Shown: in pieces, positions 1 through 10,739 of the stretch
How the letters are laid out: each line of letters opens with the position of its first letter
How positions within the stretch are numbered: the stretch's first letter is position 1
Source: Cepaea nemoralis
Taxonomy: Eukaryota; Mollusca; Gastropoda; Stylommatophora; Helicidae
Length of the DNA stretch: 64,000 bases
Assembly: GCA_014155875.1 (NCBI GenBank)
Contig: JACEFZ010003484.1
Span: 50,001-114,000, forward strand
Direction: 5' to 3'
Position numbers and translations under genes: made by a program
The notes under the pieces: model-generated
Databases searched by the model: none
What the model was told of the DNA's origin: nothing
The model's input: only the letters and a program-made list of their open reading frames with translations

Positions 1-525
1 TATCTATATATATAAAAGAGACTGTATGTCCGTCCGTTCTTTATGCGTTCGCAAACGGTCCATCCGATTGAGATGAAATTTTCTACACGTTTCTTTTCAT
101 TCCTGTGCAACTTTCTGTCATAGTTTTTTAGTGTAAATCCGCTACTTACTTACTAAAATTTAATATTTCATTTTTCATTATAATTTCTATATAGCAAGGG
201 AAATTAACTCTAGAAAAGTTATTTCAAGGGGCATAACTTTTAATAACATTTCTATATACTTTATAGTCATATTGTTGCATCGTTTTCAAAGATTTATAAA
301 CTCTTTGTCTATAGTTATTTACAGGCATATGAGTTATAATAAATAATTATATAATCTTTAAGGCATTTTCAAAGTTTTCATAAAAATAATGCATAACATT
401 GTAACTCATCTTTGTATGCTTAAAGAAGTTATCTACAGTCATGTAGGTGATTAAAAACAGTTTTCATTAAAAATAATGGATGGTGTTTGGAAGGACATTC
501 CTTTAAGTTACTGTGTGAATTTAAT

Positions 526-752
526 GAGATGCTCCCCGCCAGGAGCTGGGCGAAGCCACGCCGGGTCAGATAGATAGACAGACAGACAGACAGATAGTCG
601 GGAACGGGAGCTTATATGACTACTTATATGAATTAAATGAGATGCTCCCCACCAGGGACTGGGTGAAGCCGGGCCGGCTCAGACAGACAGACAGATAGGC
701 AGACAGACAGACAGATAGTCGGGAACGGGAGCTTATATGACTAGGTATATCT
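526..752 (+). repeat. Minisatellite units with embedded GACA microsatellite, first block
   Basis: Two units, each made of a ATGAGATGCTCCCC start, a GGGCTGGG/GGACTGGG segment, a CCGGGCCGG-type GC block, a run of GACA/GATA, then GTCGGGAACGGGAGCTTATA and an AT-rich link. Unit length varies with the tetranucleotide run. The same units continue at 1498 after the LINE insertion. The GC block of each unit resembles the 3' terminus of the whole element, so the array may be a multiplied terminus. Confidence 0.7.
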
Positions 753-1494
753 TAACAACTTATATTTTAACATAGCAAAAACAAAGATAATTCATACAGA
801 TAAAACTACTATGGAGAAAGAAATATACATTAATGGGGAAAAATTGGCGGTAGTGGAAAAGTTTGAATATCTTGGTTCATTGATTACCAACAACGGTGAC
901 ACAATAAAAGAAATTAAACGGCGACTATCAATTGATCTTCAAAGAATAAAACAGCTGAATAAATTATGGAGTGGGACAGATAGAACTACAAAAATTAGAT
1001 TTTTAAGAGCATGCATCTTTCCCATTGCAACATACGCCCGTGAGACATGGACACTTACTAAACAAGCTGAACAGCGCATAAACGTCTTTGAATATAAATG
1101 TTATAGACGAGTTCTAAGAATATCTTGGGTAAAGAAAAGAACAAATGCATCCATACTTCAAGAGTTGAATATTGAAGAAGGTTGGCTATTAAAGACGATA
1201 AAACAAAGAAAACTGAAATATTTTGGTAACTTGAAACGTCACGAAAGTTTGGAGAGAACAATAATGGAGGGGTATATGCCTGGGAAGAGAGGAAGAGGAA
1301 GGCCAAAGAGAAGATGGGTGCAGGATGTGGCGGATGATCTCCAGATGGGTGTATCAGACGCGGGACATCTTGCTTATGATCGAGAGGTTTTCCGGAAGGT
1401 TGTTATGGGAGCGAGGTTCTGCAAAGGACATGCTACTGAATGAATGAATGAATGAATGAATGAATGAATGAATGAATGAATGAATGAATGAATA
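745..1494 (+). mobile_element. 5'-truncated RTE-like LINE 3' end with (GAAT)n tail
   Basis: A LINE 3' end inserted into the first HINE copy. Homology begins near 754, in the linker just before the C-terminal domain of the reverse-transcriptase ORF, so nearly all of the RT is missing, as in 5'-truncated target-primed insertions. The stop codon at 1441-1443 is merged with a (GAAT)n run to 1493, which probably acts as the 3' tail. HINE sequence resumes at 1494. Pieces of the same broad LINE group lie at 10.3, 12.0, 25.0, 28.8, 38.0 and 48.1 kb. Confidence 0.75.
811..1443 (+). CDS. C-terminal domain of a LINE reverse transcriptase (truncated ORF2)
   Basis: 210-residue open frame. Recognisable parts are the FEYLGSLITNNGD segment after the RT palm, an ETWTLTK motif, a YRRVLRISW segment and a basic KRGRGRPKRRW block near residue 160. 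This order is typical of the tail that follows the RT domain in RTE-like APE non-LTR elements. No catalytic FADD box is present, so this piece cannot be an active polymerase. The reading frame extends upstream of the first ATG to about 754, consistent with truncation rather than a true start. Confidence 0.8.
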   Translation: MEKEIYINGEKLAVVEKFEYLGSLITNNGDTIKEIKRRLSIDLQRIKQLNKLWSGTDRTTKIRFLRACIFPIATYARETWTLTKQAEQRINVFEYKCYRRVLRISWVKKRTNASILQELNIEEGWLLKTIKQRKLKYFGNLKRHESLERTIMEGYMPGKRGRGRPKRRWVQDVADDLQMGVSDAGHLAYDREVFRKVVMGARFCKGHATE

Positions 1495-1497
1495 TGA

Positions 1498-1546
1498 ATT
1501 AAATTAGATGCTCCCCACCAGGGACTGGGTGAAGCCGGGCCGGGTC

Positions 1547-1630
<84 letters not shown>

Positions 1631-1934
1631 GGGAACGGGAACTTTTATGACTACTTATATGAATTAAATGAGATGCTCCCCATCAGGGGCTGGGCGAAGC
1701 CGGGCCGGGTCAGACAGACAGACAGACAGATAGATAGTCGGGAACGGGAGCGGGAGCTTATATGACTACTTATTTGAATTAAATGAGATGCTCCCCACCA
1801 GGGACTGGGTGAAGCCGGGCCGGGTCAGCCAGACAGACAGACAGACAGACAAACAAGCAGACAGACAAACAGACAGACAGACAGATAGATAGATCCCCAC
1901 CAGGGCCTGGGCGAAGCCGGGCCGGGCCAGCTAG
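1498..1934 (+). repeat. Minisatellite units with long (GACA)n, second block
   Basis: Continuation of the ~125-bp unit array of the first HINE copy. A near-pure GACA run of about 85 bp (1544-1630) is followed by further units with shorter runs, and the block closes with GCCGGGCCGGGCCAGCTAG. Length differences between units are almost all due to the tetranucleotide. Confidence 0.75.
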
Positions 1935-4900
1935 TCTTATATATAAAAGGCAATCTCCGTCTGTCTGTATGTCTGTCCTTTATGCGTTCGCGAACGGTCC
2001 ATCCGATTGAGATGAAATTTTCTACACATCTTCCTCTCATTCCAGCGCTGCCAACTGTCATATTTTTGTTTCTTCTTCCTCCTCCTCCCTCCTCCCCCTC
2101 CCTAAATACATACGTAAATATATGATGATGATGATGAAAGAATCCCCGAACCAAAACGCTAGGAAAAGCGAAGAAAATGACGTGACTACACAGAATCGTC
2201 ACACGGCAATCATCATCATCATCAAGTGCCGTGCCGGCTGGCGTAGGCGTTCATTGCTCTTCATAGATCTCGGTCTTTGGTTTTCTGGATCAACTCTGCT
2301 GCTGATATTCCTCCATGCCACGGCAATATCAATAACAATTCATCTTTTTATGTGTAAGGAAGTTATCTACAGTCATGTAGAAGGGAAGAACAATCAATGG
2401 AAGGACCGAAATCAAAGAACCTAGACGAGTATGAATTCGGAATGGCGAACTCCCTCCTCCTCTCTTCTCCTCCTCCCTCTACCTCCTCCCTCCTACTCCT
2501 CCCTCACTCCTCCCTCTACTCCTCCTCCCTTCCCTCCTCCCCCTCTCCTCCTCCCTCCTCCTCTCCCTCCTCCCTCCTCCTTCTCCCCTCTCCTCTCCCC
2601 TTCCTCCTCCTCCTTATCCCTCCTCCTTCTCCTCTCCTCTCCCCTCCTCCATCCTCCTCCCTCCCTATCCCTCCGCCTCCTCCCTCCTCTTCCCTCCTCC
2701 TCTCTCCCTCCTATCCCTCCTCCTCCCTCCTCCTCCTCCTGCCTCCCTCCTCCTCCTCCTGCCTCATTCCCTCTATCCTCCTCCCTCCTCATCTCCTCCT
2801 CCTCCCTACCTCCTCCTCTTGCCTCCCTCCTCCTACCTCCTCCCTCCTCCTACTCCTCCCTCTACCTCCTCCTCCTCTCCACCTCCTCCCTCTCTCCCTC
2901 CTTCCTTCTCTTCCACCTCCCTTTCCTTCCTCCCTCCTCATTCTCCCCCTCATGCCGTCCTCCTTCCTCTCCCTCCTCCCTCCTCCTCCTTCCTTCTTCT
3001 TCCCGCGGCCCTCCTCTCCTCCTCTCCCCTCCTCCTCCCTCCTTCCCCTCCTCCCTCCTCTCTCCTTCTCCTCCTCCCTCCTTCTCCTTCTTCTCCTCCT
3101 CTCTCCCCGTCTCCTCCTCCTACCCTCCTCCTCCTCCCTACCCTCCTTCACTCTTCCCCTCCTCCATCCTCCCTACTCACCTCCTATCCTCCTCCGCCCT
3201 CTCCCTCCTCCTTCCTTCCTCCTCCCTTCTTCTTCCCCATCATCCCTCTCCCTCCTCTTCCTCCTTCCATCCTTCATCCTCCCTTCCTTCCTCCTACTAC
3301 CTATCCTCCTCCCTAGTCCTTACTCCATCCGCCTCTCCTCCTTCTCATAACCTCATCCCCCTCCCTCCCTTCTCTCCTCCCTCCTCTCCTCCTCTACCTC
3401 CTCCTTCCTACTCTTATCACTCCCTCCTCCTACCCTCTTCCTCTTCCCCTCACCCCTCCTTCCCTCTCCCTCCTCCTGCCGCAATCCTCCATCCTACCTG
3501 CCTCCCTTCCTCACCCTCCCCCTTCCCTACTCCCTCCTCCTCCCTCTCTCCTCCCTCATCCTATCCCTCCTCCTCCTTATCTCCGTCCTCCTCTCATCCT
3601 CCTCCCTCCCTCCCTTTTCCTCCCTTCTACCTCCTCCGTCTACCTCCTCCCCTCCCTCCTCCCTCCTCCACTATCCCTCTTCTCCTCCTCCTCCTCATCA
3701 TTCCTCCTCCTCCCCTCCTACCTCCTCCTTCTCCCTCCTCCTTCTACCTCTTCCTCCATCCTCCTTCTCCCTCTCCTATCTCATCCTCCTCCTCCCTCCT
3801 CCTCCCTCTCCCTCCTCCTCCTCCCCCCTCCTCTCTCCTCCTGAGTTCTCCTCCTCCTTCACCCTACTCCTACCCGCTCATCCTCAACTCCTCCTCCTTC
3901 CTCCTCCCTCCTCCTCCTCCTCATCTCTCTCCTCCTCCTCCCTCCTCCTCCATACTCCTCCTTCTCCTTTTTCCCTCCCTCCACTTCTTAATCCCTCCTC
4001 CTCCCTCCTCCTCCCTCCTATTCTCCCTACTCCTCCTCCTCCCTCCTCCTCTCTCCACCTTTCTCTCTCCCTCCTCCTCCTCCCTCCTCCATCTCTCTTC
4101 CTCCATCCCTCCTCCTACCCTCTCCTCCTCCTCCCTCCTCCTACCTCCTCGCCCTCCTCCGTCCATCCGTAATCACTCCTCTTCCTTTCCTCCTTCGCCC
4201 TCCATCCGCCTCCCTTTCTCCTCCTCCTCCCTGCCATCCCTCCCTTCATCCCCTCTCATCCCTCCTCCTCCTCCTTCTTCCTCCCTCTCTCCTCCCTCCG
4301 CCCCCTCCTCCTTCCTCCTCTCCCCTCTCCCCTCATCCCTCCCCTATCCTCCTCATCCCTCCTCCTCCCTTCCTCCTCCCTCATACCTCTCTCCGTCCTC
4401 CCTCCTCCTCCCCTTCATACCTCCCCTCCCTCTTCCCCTCCTCCTCCTCATCCTCCCCATCCTCCTCCCTTCCTCTTCCTCTCCTCCCCCTCATCCTCCT
4501 CCTCCTCCTCCTCCTCCTCCCTCCCTCCTCCTCTCTCTCCTCCTTCCTCTCTCCTCCTCCCTCCTCCTCCCTCTACCTCCTCCCTCCTCCCTCCTCCTCC
4601 CTTCACATTCCTCCTCCTTCCCTCTTCCTCCTCCTCCCTCCTCATCCTCCCTCCTCCCCTCCCCCTCCTCTCCCCCTTCTCTCTTCCCTCCTCCTCCGCC
4701 CCCTCCTTCTCCTCCTCCTCCCTCCTCCTTCTCCCTCCTTCTTCTCCCTCTTCCTCCCTCTTCCTTCTCCCTCCGCCTCCTCCCTCCTCCTACTCTCTCC
4801 TCCTCCTCCCTCCTCCTCCCTCTCCCTCCTCCTCCTCTCCTCCTCCTCCTTCCTCCCTCCTCCCTCCTGCGTTCTCCTCCTCCCTCCTCTCCCTCTTCCC

Positions 4901-5155
4901 TCCTCCTCCTCCCCCTCCTCCTCCACCCTACTCCTCCACTCCTCTTCTAATCCCTCCTCCTCCCTCCTATTCCTCCCTACTCCTCCTGTCTCCTCCTCCT
5001 CCCTCCTCCTCCCTCCTCTTCCCTCCTCCGCCTCCCGCTTCCTCCTCCCTCCTCCATTTACCCAAGACAGACAGACAGATAGTCGGGAACGGGATCTTAT
5101 ATGACTACATATATGATTTAAATGAGATGCTCTCCACCTTGGGCTGGGCCGAGTC

Positions 5156-5186
<31 letters not shown>

Positions 5187-5426
5187 TAGATAGATAGACA
5201 GACAGACAGTCGGGAACGGGAACTTATATGACTACTTATATGTATTAAATGAGATGCTCCCCATCAGGGTCTGGGCGAAGCCGGGCCGGGTCAGACAGAC
5301 AGACAGACAGACAGATAGATAGTCGGGAACGGGAACGGGAGCTTATATGACTACTTATATAAATTATATGAATTAAATGAGATGCTCCCCACCAGGGTCT
5401 GGGCGAAGCCGGGCCGGGTCAGCTAG
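1935..5426 (+). mobile_element. HINE/mini-me-like repeat, copy 2, with CTCC array
   Basis: Starts directly after the CAGCTAG end of copy 1 with TTATATATAAAAGG, a GTCTGTCTG run, and the shared GCGTTCGCGAACGGTCCATC block, so the two copies are joined head to tail with no spacer. The shared internal stretch GAAGTTATCTACAGTCATG occurs near 2351 and near 425 in copy 1. A polypyrimidine array fills 2447-5055, then GACA-bearing units (5068-5426) end in CCGGGCCGGGTCAGCTAG. No protein is encoded; the long Ser/Pro-rich frames are translations of the array. Confidence 0.6.
2447..5055 (+). repeat. 2.6-kb polypyrimidine array, (CTCC/TCC)n, degenerate
   Basis: Almost uninterrupted C/T on this strand with TCC, CTCC and CCTCCCT units, scattered single A and G. 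It creates open Ser/Pro/Leu frames of up to 839 codons on this strand and Arg/Glu/Gly frames on the other; none has protein-like composition. The third HINE copy carries the equivalent array in the same orientation relative to the element. Confidence 0.9.
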
Positions 5427-6468
5427 TCCTTTATAAAAAGTACCACTAAAAATGTTGGGTACAATTATTTTTTGTAAACAGTGATGTGACCATTGACATA
5501 ATACACTTTACTCTTGACTAAATATATAGTTCACACGAATGTCGTCGTCATAAAAGAGCAACAACCACAACAGTAACAACAAGAGCAACACTAGCAACCA
5601 CCAGAAGAAATGTAATAAGGAAAAGAAAACCGCGACACAATTATTCAAATACGGTTCACAAATTCACGAAGACTGAATTGTGAAAAGACGCCATTGTCAT
5701 TCCACTGAATGTCACATTTTTATCAATGACAGCTGAACGGTGATTTTTCCAGTAAATATTATAATTATTCATTACCAGGCGCCTAGGCCGAAGACAATTT
5801 AAATTAGCCGAACACATGTTGAGTATACCAGCGGATAGCCATGCTGTTTGTTCACTTATTGTTTCCATTAACACATTCATATGTATTGATTGACTCGTAG
5901 AGATGTTCTTCTTCTTGTTCGTCTTCTTGTTCTTTTTGTTCTTTGTCTTCTTGATCTTCTACTACAACTTCTTGTTCTTGTCTTTCTTTTTGTTGTCTTT
6001 CTCTATCTTGCTCTTTTTGCCCTCCTTCTCCTCCTCCTCCTCCTCCTTCTTCTTCTTCTTCTTCTTCTTCTTCTTCTTCTTCTTCTTCTTCTTCTTCTTC
6101 TTCTTCCCCGTCTCCCTTTTTTTCTTCTCCCCTTGAAAATAGAAAAGTGATAGTGGTTATGTGCTGTGATTCACACATGGAATCTGTAATAGCCTTAGAT
6201 ATTCCAATACCCAGGCGTTTATGAAATCAGCATAGCATATTCTTCAACCTTTACTTTCCTCAACAGTTGCAATTTCAGTTCGTTGTTTTCTAAGTTGATG
6301 TTAATATAAATTACTGTACTTTTGTGTCTATAGAAATTAGATGACTAAAATAATAACACAGCGAACCAGGAGTCTAAGTAACGATGTGGCTATATTGGGT
6401 GAACATTCCAACTGGTTGAGAATAACAACGCTGAGAAGTATATATCGTGTGACAGGAACTGCCTAAAG
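5427..6468. other. Unassigned AT-rich stretch with (TTC)n
   Basis: No gene or element could be recognised. The interval holds a degenerate CTT/TTC tract from about 5900, becoming pure (TTC)n at about 6045-6107, which gives spurious Leu, Phe and Glu homopolymer frames. Confidence 0.6.
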
Positions 6469-6769
6469 CAGTGGTTCTCAACCGGTGGGGAACGAACATG
6501 CTGTATTTTCAAAGGGTTAAGAATTGGGCACGTAGGCCCGTCTAAGATTCTGCCTTTCTATCACTCTCTTTCATACATTATTTCATCCACTCATCATTCA
6601 AGGCTAACTGAGAACAGCAATAATATAAAAGATATGCATTATAAAGGCATGGGCAAAATGCAAACATCAACACTACACGACTCAGTAATATTAGATAATG
6701 GTGAGACACTTGTTATTAGCCATGTGGAATATACTGGTCTACCAAAAGGGGCTGGCTGTTATACTAAGG

Positions 6770-6770
<1 letters not shown>

Positions 6771-6818
<48 letters not shown>

Positions 6819-6821
6819 TCT
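6771..6821 (+). repeat. (ATT)n microsatellite
   Basis: About 17 ATT units in the 3' UTR region of the antisense LINE copy A. The sister copies at 16.73 kb and 22.98 kb have only a few units at the same place, so the expansion is specific to this copy. Confidence 0.9.
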
Positions 6822-7755
6822 ATTATTAAGGGAGAAGGTAATCCGTATTGAGATAGTGTTCGAATAATTTGCGATTATATGTATAGAGATTGGTGATGTC
6901 TTTGATTTCTTGTGGAAGATTGTTCCACAGCTGAGCTGCAGAGTACGTTAAGCTTGTTTTGTATAAGTCAATCCTAAGCTTCGGAATGTGTAGTATATTT
7001 AATCGTTTACTGTATCTAGCATTATATTTAAACAATGGCCAAAGGTAATTTGGGGCATTCCGATGTAGGATGTTGTTAATTAGTTTGGCTTTATTGAAAA
7101 GCAAGCGTTTGCAAAGTTTAGGTTTCTATCAATGATTAGGCCTAATGTCTTGTGCTCAGTTACACTTTCTACAGGCATGTTGTCGATGTGAAGTTGAAGT
7201 GATGTAAATTTAGAGTTTGAAGTCTTTGTCTGGTTGTTAATAACATTGATTTTGTTTTAGTGATGTTAATTTGCATACGGTTCGCATAGCTCCACCTAAC
7301 TACATTATTTAATTCTTGTTGCAAAGACAACTCCAGCAAATTACAGCTTTCAGCGTTTGTATACACTGTACAGTCGTCTGCACATAGATCGCAGGACGAC
7401 GAAAGATGCAAAAGTAGATCGTTAATATAGATGGCAAATAATAGAGGGCCAAGAATAGAGCCTTGCGGTACTCCAGTATTGAAGGTAGTGTTTTGAGACA
7501 GCGATTTATTATGTGATACTACTTGCTTTCTGTGTGACAGAAAAGATGATATTAGAGTGATTACATTAGGGCCAATTTTCATTGTCTCAGTTTTTAAAAT
7601 TAAAATGGCATGGTCTGTCATATAAAATGCGTTCCTGAAATCGATAAACACAGCACCACATAGACGGTTGTTGTTTATATTCTGGTGCCAGTTTTCTATC
7701 ATGTTTGTTGGGGCCGTAAGGCAAGAATATTTTGGTCGAAATCCCAATTGACTGT

Positions 7756-8567
7756 TGCCAAGTGCCGAAACCGTGCCATATGACATATTCATTCCAACTG
7801 GTCCGACATCTTGAGATTTGTCCAGGATGAAATATTAATTATGGCTCGAACAAACACGTTACGATGTACAGATCTATTATGTATACAACTCACAAGTCCG
7901 GTGCGTCCTTAGACAACACAGTCACTTTTATTGTAGAACAGTTATCAACCGTGGCTGTCATACACCGCCGGCTTCCTGCCGTTCAGCGTTCTGCATATGA
8001 CCAGCACACCCACTGACTACCAATATATAATGCATAGTTAATTTAATCGTCATTAGGAACTCTAGTTGATACAACTTATAGATCGTCTAATTGTATAATT
8101 CACTTCTTACGTGCTCAATAGTTCTACTCACGCATCTAAGTTGTGACCAACAAGGCTTTGTCACGGCGTGTCTCTGCCCGCCATTTCTGGTCGAAGTGTT
8201 CTCAAAACTGTGTCACCTATCTCGCCACCGCTGGTCGGCGTTTACAGCCCATCGTCAGGTGTCAGCTTCAGTGTTTTGCTTTCCAATCACAGCCTTCTAC
8301 AACTGGAACATTCTTTAACTGTTTGACTGCGTCTTAGATGACTTCAAACATTGCAAAACGATCTCAAACGTTTCCACATCAACCGTTCCCTTTCACGTCT
8401 CAGCTCCGTCTAACGAGCACACGCTTTCCGGTCTTTTGCCTGGGCGCAGTCATATGACCACATTAACTCCGCCCACTCGTGCCCCGGTGTTCGGTTGATT
8501 TCTCAACTCGTGTCTTAGTGACATCGTCTTACACACTTGCTCTGTTTCTCGTATCCATCTCATGGCA
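7756..8567 (-). mobile_element. Solo LTR, 812 bp, with 5-bp duplication
   Basis: The insertion begins TGCCA and ends TGGCA, giving TG...CA termini with a 5-bp inverted end, and is flanked by ACTGT on both sides (7751-7755 and 8568-8572). Removing it and one ACTGT restores the LINE sequence seen uninterrupted in the sister copies near 17.96 kb and 21.76 kb. These are the signs of an LTR left by recombination. On the minus strand a TATATA-like box lies near 8025 and an AATAAA about 90 bp further on near 7935, which suggests minus orientation. No internal coding region or second LTR is visible; the family (Gypsy or BEL/Pao) cannot be told. Confidence 0.72.
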
Positions 8568-9751
8568 ACTGTCAACAATAAGCTTGTTGCGAATTTACTA
8601 CTCTAATGTTACTTTATGGTTGTGTTTTTCTAGTGGTTTAGATAGTGATCATAGTAAGGAAATGGGTCTGTAATTGTTCGGGAGACTATTGTCTAATGAA
8701 CCAGATTTAAGCAGAGGGTACACCATAGGCGATTTTGAGAGCTGATAGAAAGTGGTCTTTGGTGAGGCGCGGATTATATACATAGGTTAGTGATATACAG
8801 ATTACTGGAGCAGCACAACAAGAAATCCGGTTGCTGATTCCATCTAACCCAGATGCGTTTACGTTGTTTAGGTTAATGAGGTAAGTGAATACTTCAGTGA
8901 TTGTCATTAGCGATATGTCGGAAAGAATAACCCGGGAGCATCTGTTCTCGCAAAATGAAGACAGTAAAGACAAGTTGCAAGAAGAATTTGATATTGAAGC
9001 CTTCAATTAGTCTATGTCAGTTTGAACAAAAATTGCTGCATTGGTCGCATGTAATATGATTTGATGGTAAAGAATTTGAGAAATTATACTTGTTTGTCAA
9101 TGTGTTAATTGCCTTCCATGTAGCCTTAATATTTGTTTTATCCATTACTAAGTTCTTAAAGTAACTTTTCTTTGTCCTTCATATGGTATATTGAACTTTG
9201 TTTCTAAGAGTTCGGTGTGTGCTGAGATCCCGCTTTTTATGTACTTTATCTCTGTCTCTCATAATTTCAAGTATTTGTGATCCAACGTGGTTTGACGTGA
9301 GTTTTACTCGAACTTCCTTGATTGGCACATGTCTATCAAACACACCAATAAAGGTCTTCATCCAGAATTCCAGAGCAACATACGGGTCAGCCAGTTGATA
9401 AACATTGGGAAATTTTAGGGTCTTAACGGGGGGGGGGGGGGGGGGAATTAAAGGTATTTCAAGATCACGTTAATACTAGAACCGACGCACTTTAAGTTTA
9501 TGTACTTCTCGCCCTTCTGAAATTCGTTTTATAACGTAAGTAGACCCACAAATCACATTTTATGTAACCGTCTAGGCTTGTTCTAGTATGTGTTATTTAA
9601 TTTATCTTCCATTTTTACGTATGCTGTGTAAAAAGGGAGGGGAGGGATTTATAATGAGGAAATACGAAGGTGGGGGGGGGGGGAATGACGCTCTGAACAT
9701 ATTGTGAAGGGGTGCATGGGCCAAAAAAGGTTGATAACCACTGGTCTAAAG

Positions 9752-10298
9752 GATTCTATCTTTCTGAGTGCGCAATCTCTTTCCTTTTGTACGGACGAAG
9801 AAGACGAAGCGGGAGGGATAGTAAATGCACAATCCGTTTCTGCAATGCGACCCTATGAATCAGAGGGACTGAAACCTAGTGGTAGTTGCAAGTTTGAATC
9901 TGAGGCCGTTGTCACAAGTAAATGTAATTGAGACCCGGTGTCTCTAGTAAAGATGAACACGGGTCCCTGGATGATCAGGAGGCAGGCTTGAAGTAGTTAG
10001 TGATAATGGCGATCTATCCGACAGAAATCACGACAATGATGGCTTTGCTGTCCAATACGATTTGTTTAACTTAGTATCGAGAGAATTAGAAAAACAATTA
10101 ACTAGCTATAATAACAGTATCAATTCACACCGCTTAACAAGCACATGCGCTTTTGAATAATTAACACACAAATTATGTTAAAAGATATGCAGCAAAAAAT
10201 AGCAGTCTAACGACGCGTATGGAAATTATTAATTCTTCATAGAGATATCTTTAGTGTCATTAATTTACATACATTGTCGGTATTCACAATCTACTTCC
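9752..10298. other. No recognisable feature
   Basis: Unique AT-rich sequence after the hAT right end. Only short open frames occur and none resembles a known protein. Confidence 0.5.
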
Positions 10299-10735
10299 TC
10301 TTCTGATAGCCCATGCTTTTTTTTAGCGTTGGTGATTATGTTTGTTAACAACCTTCTTTCTGTCTTGTGTACTGCCAATCTTCTTATAGTCCATGCCGTG
10401 TGGCGTTGGTGATCATGTCTGTCCACAGCCTTCTGTCTCATGTACTGCCAATCTTCTTATAGTCCATGCTGTGTGGCATTGGTGATAATGTATGTCCACA
10501 ATCTCCTGCCTCTGTGCTGGAAATAATTTGTGATACTTATGTTCATCCATACCATGAACTAAAAACTTTCCTGCATCTTCTCTCTTTCCCTCCAACTTCC
10601 CTCTTGTGACTACATACTGCAGCTTTTTCCTTCTCATGACATCATACGAGCAAGCAGTCATCTTAGTAAGTTCTCTTGTTTCAAGATATAACATCATTGT
10701 TCTTTCCATACGCCCATTGTCCTTTCACCGTTCTT
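10299..10735 (-). pseudogene. RTE-like LINE 3' end, decayed, with tandem duplication
   Basis: Antisense remnant of the C-terminal LINE tail: the segment TACTGCAGC... on the minus strand encodes an MRRKKLQYVVTRGKLEGKRE stretch, matching the MRRNGLENLVTTGKIEGNR stretch of the copy at 28.79 kb. Downstream of it, the terminal part is repeated three times with starts near 10299, 10380 and 10453 (period about 73-81 bp), each containing a CCATGCNGTGTGG-like core. A related piece lies at 11518-11625. Confidence 0.6.
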
Positions 10736-10739
10736 CTAT

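Larger units (their letters stand above)
1..1934 (+). mobile_element. HINE/mini-me-like (Helentron-associated) repeat, copy 1
   Basis: Non-autonomous repeat with no transposase. It begins with a TA-rich stretch running into TATAAAAGAG and a short GTCC run, followed by a conserved block around 45-110 (GCGTTCGCAAACGGTCCATC, then a GATGAAATTTTCTACACG stretch). It ends in a GC-rich hairpin-like stretch and CAGCTAG at 1928-1934, which fits a Helitron-type CTRR end followed by T. The same head and tail occur at 1935-5426 and, inverted, at 14703-19655. Between head and tail lie ~125-bp units carrying GACA microsatellites. Known: Helentron-associated elements such as DINE-1/mini-me carry GTCY microsatellites. 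Family assignment is inferred from the termini and the microsatellite; the left end may be cut by the window edge. Confidence 0.6.
6490..9404 (-). pseudogene. LINE family 1 (CR1/L2-like), decayed copy A
   Basis: Antisense copy of the element also present at 16432-19217 and 20254-23290. From right to left: part of the linker after the endonuclease (about 9179-9404), the start of the RT region (8707-9006 and about 8570-8700), the RT core with GVPQGSILGPLLFAIYINDL and a CADD catalytic box (7169-7765), a C-terminal segment (6826-7104) and a 3' UTR (6490-6640). Relative to copies B and C it lacks the stretch between about 7105 and 7135 that encodes several hundred bases of the C-terminal domain, has frameshifts, and is broken by an 812-bp solo LTR. 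It is 5' truncated at about 9404. Confidence 0.85.
6469..9743. mobile_element. hAT-type element, nested host of a LINE and a solo LTR
   Basis: The left terminus CAGTGGTTCTCAACC (6469-6483) and right terminus GGTTGATAACCACTG (9729-9743) are inverted copies with one mismatch and match the classical hAT terminal motif. They are flanked by an 8-bp duplication with one difference: GCCTAAAG (6461-6468) and GTCTAAAG (9744-9751). Only about 20 bp of the left arm remains before LINE sequence begins; the right arm (about 9405-9743) is unique, has two long G runs and no transposase. It is therefore a non-autonomous element that later took a LINE insertion. Confidence 0.75.

Noticed and set aside
2397..4950. 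Open frames of 317 and 839 codons, Ser/Pro/Leu-rich
   Set aside because: They are translations of the CTCC array; composition follows the repeat, overlapping frames are open for the same reason, and no domain is present.
5852..6178. Glu-rich frame and the opposite poly-Leu/poly-Phe frames
   Set aside because: Caused by the (TTC)n tract; no conserved sequence beyond it.
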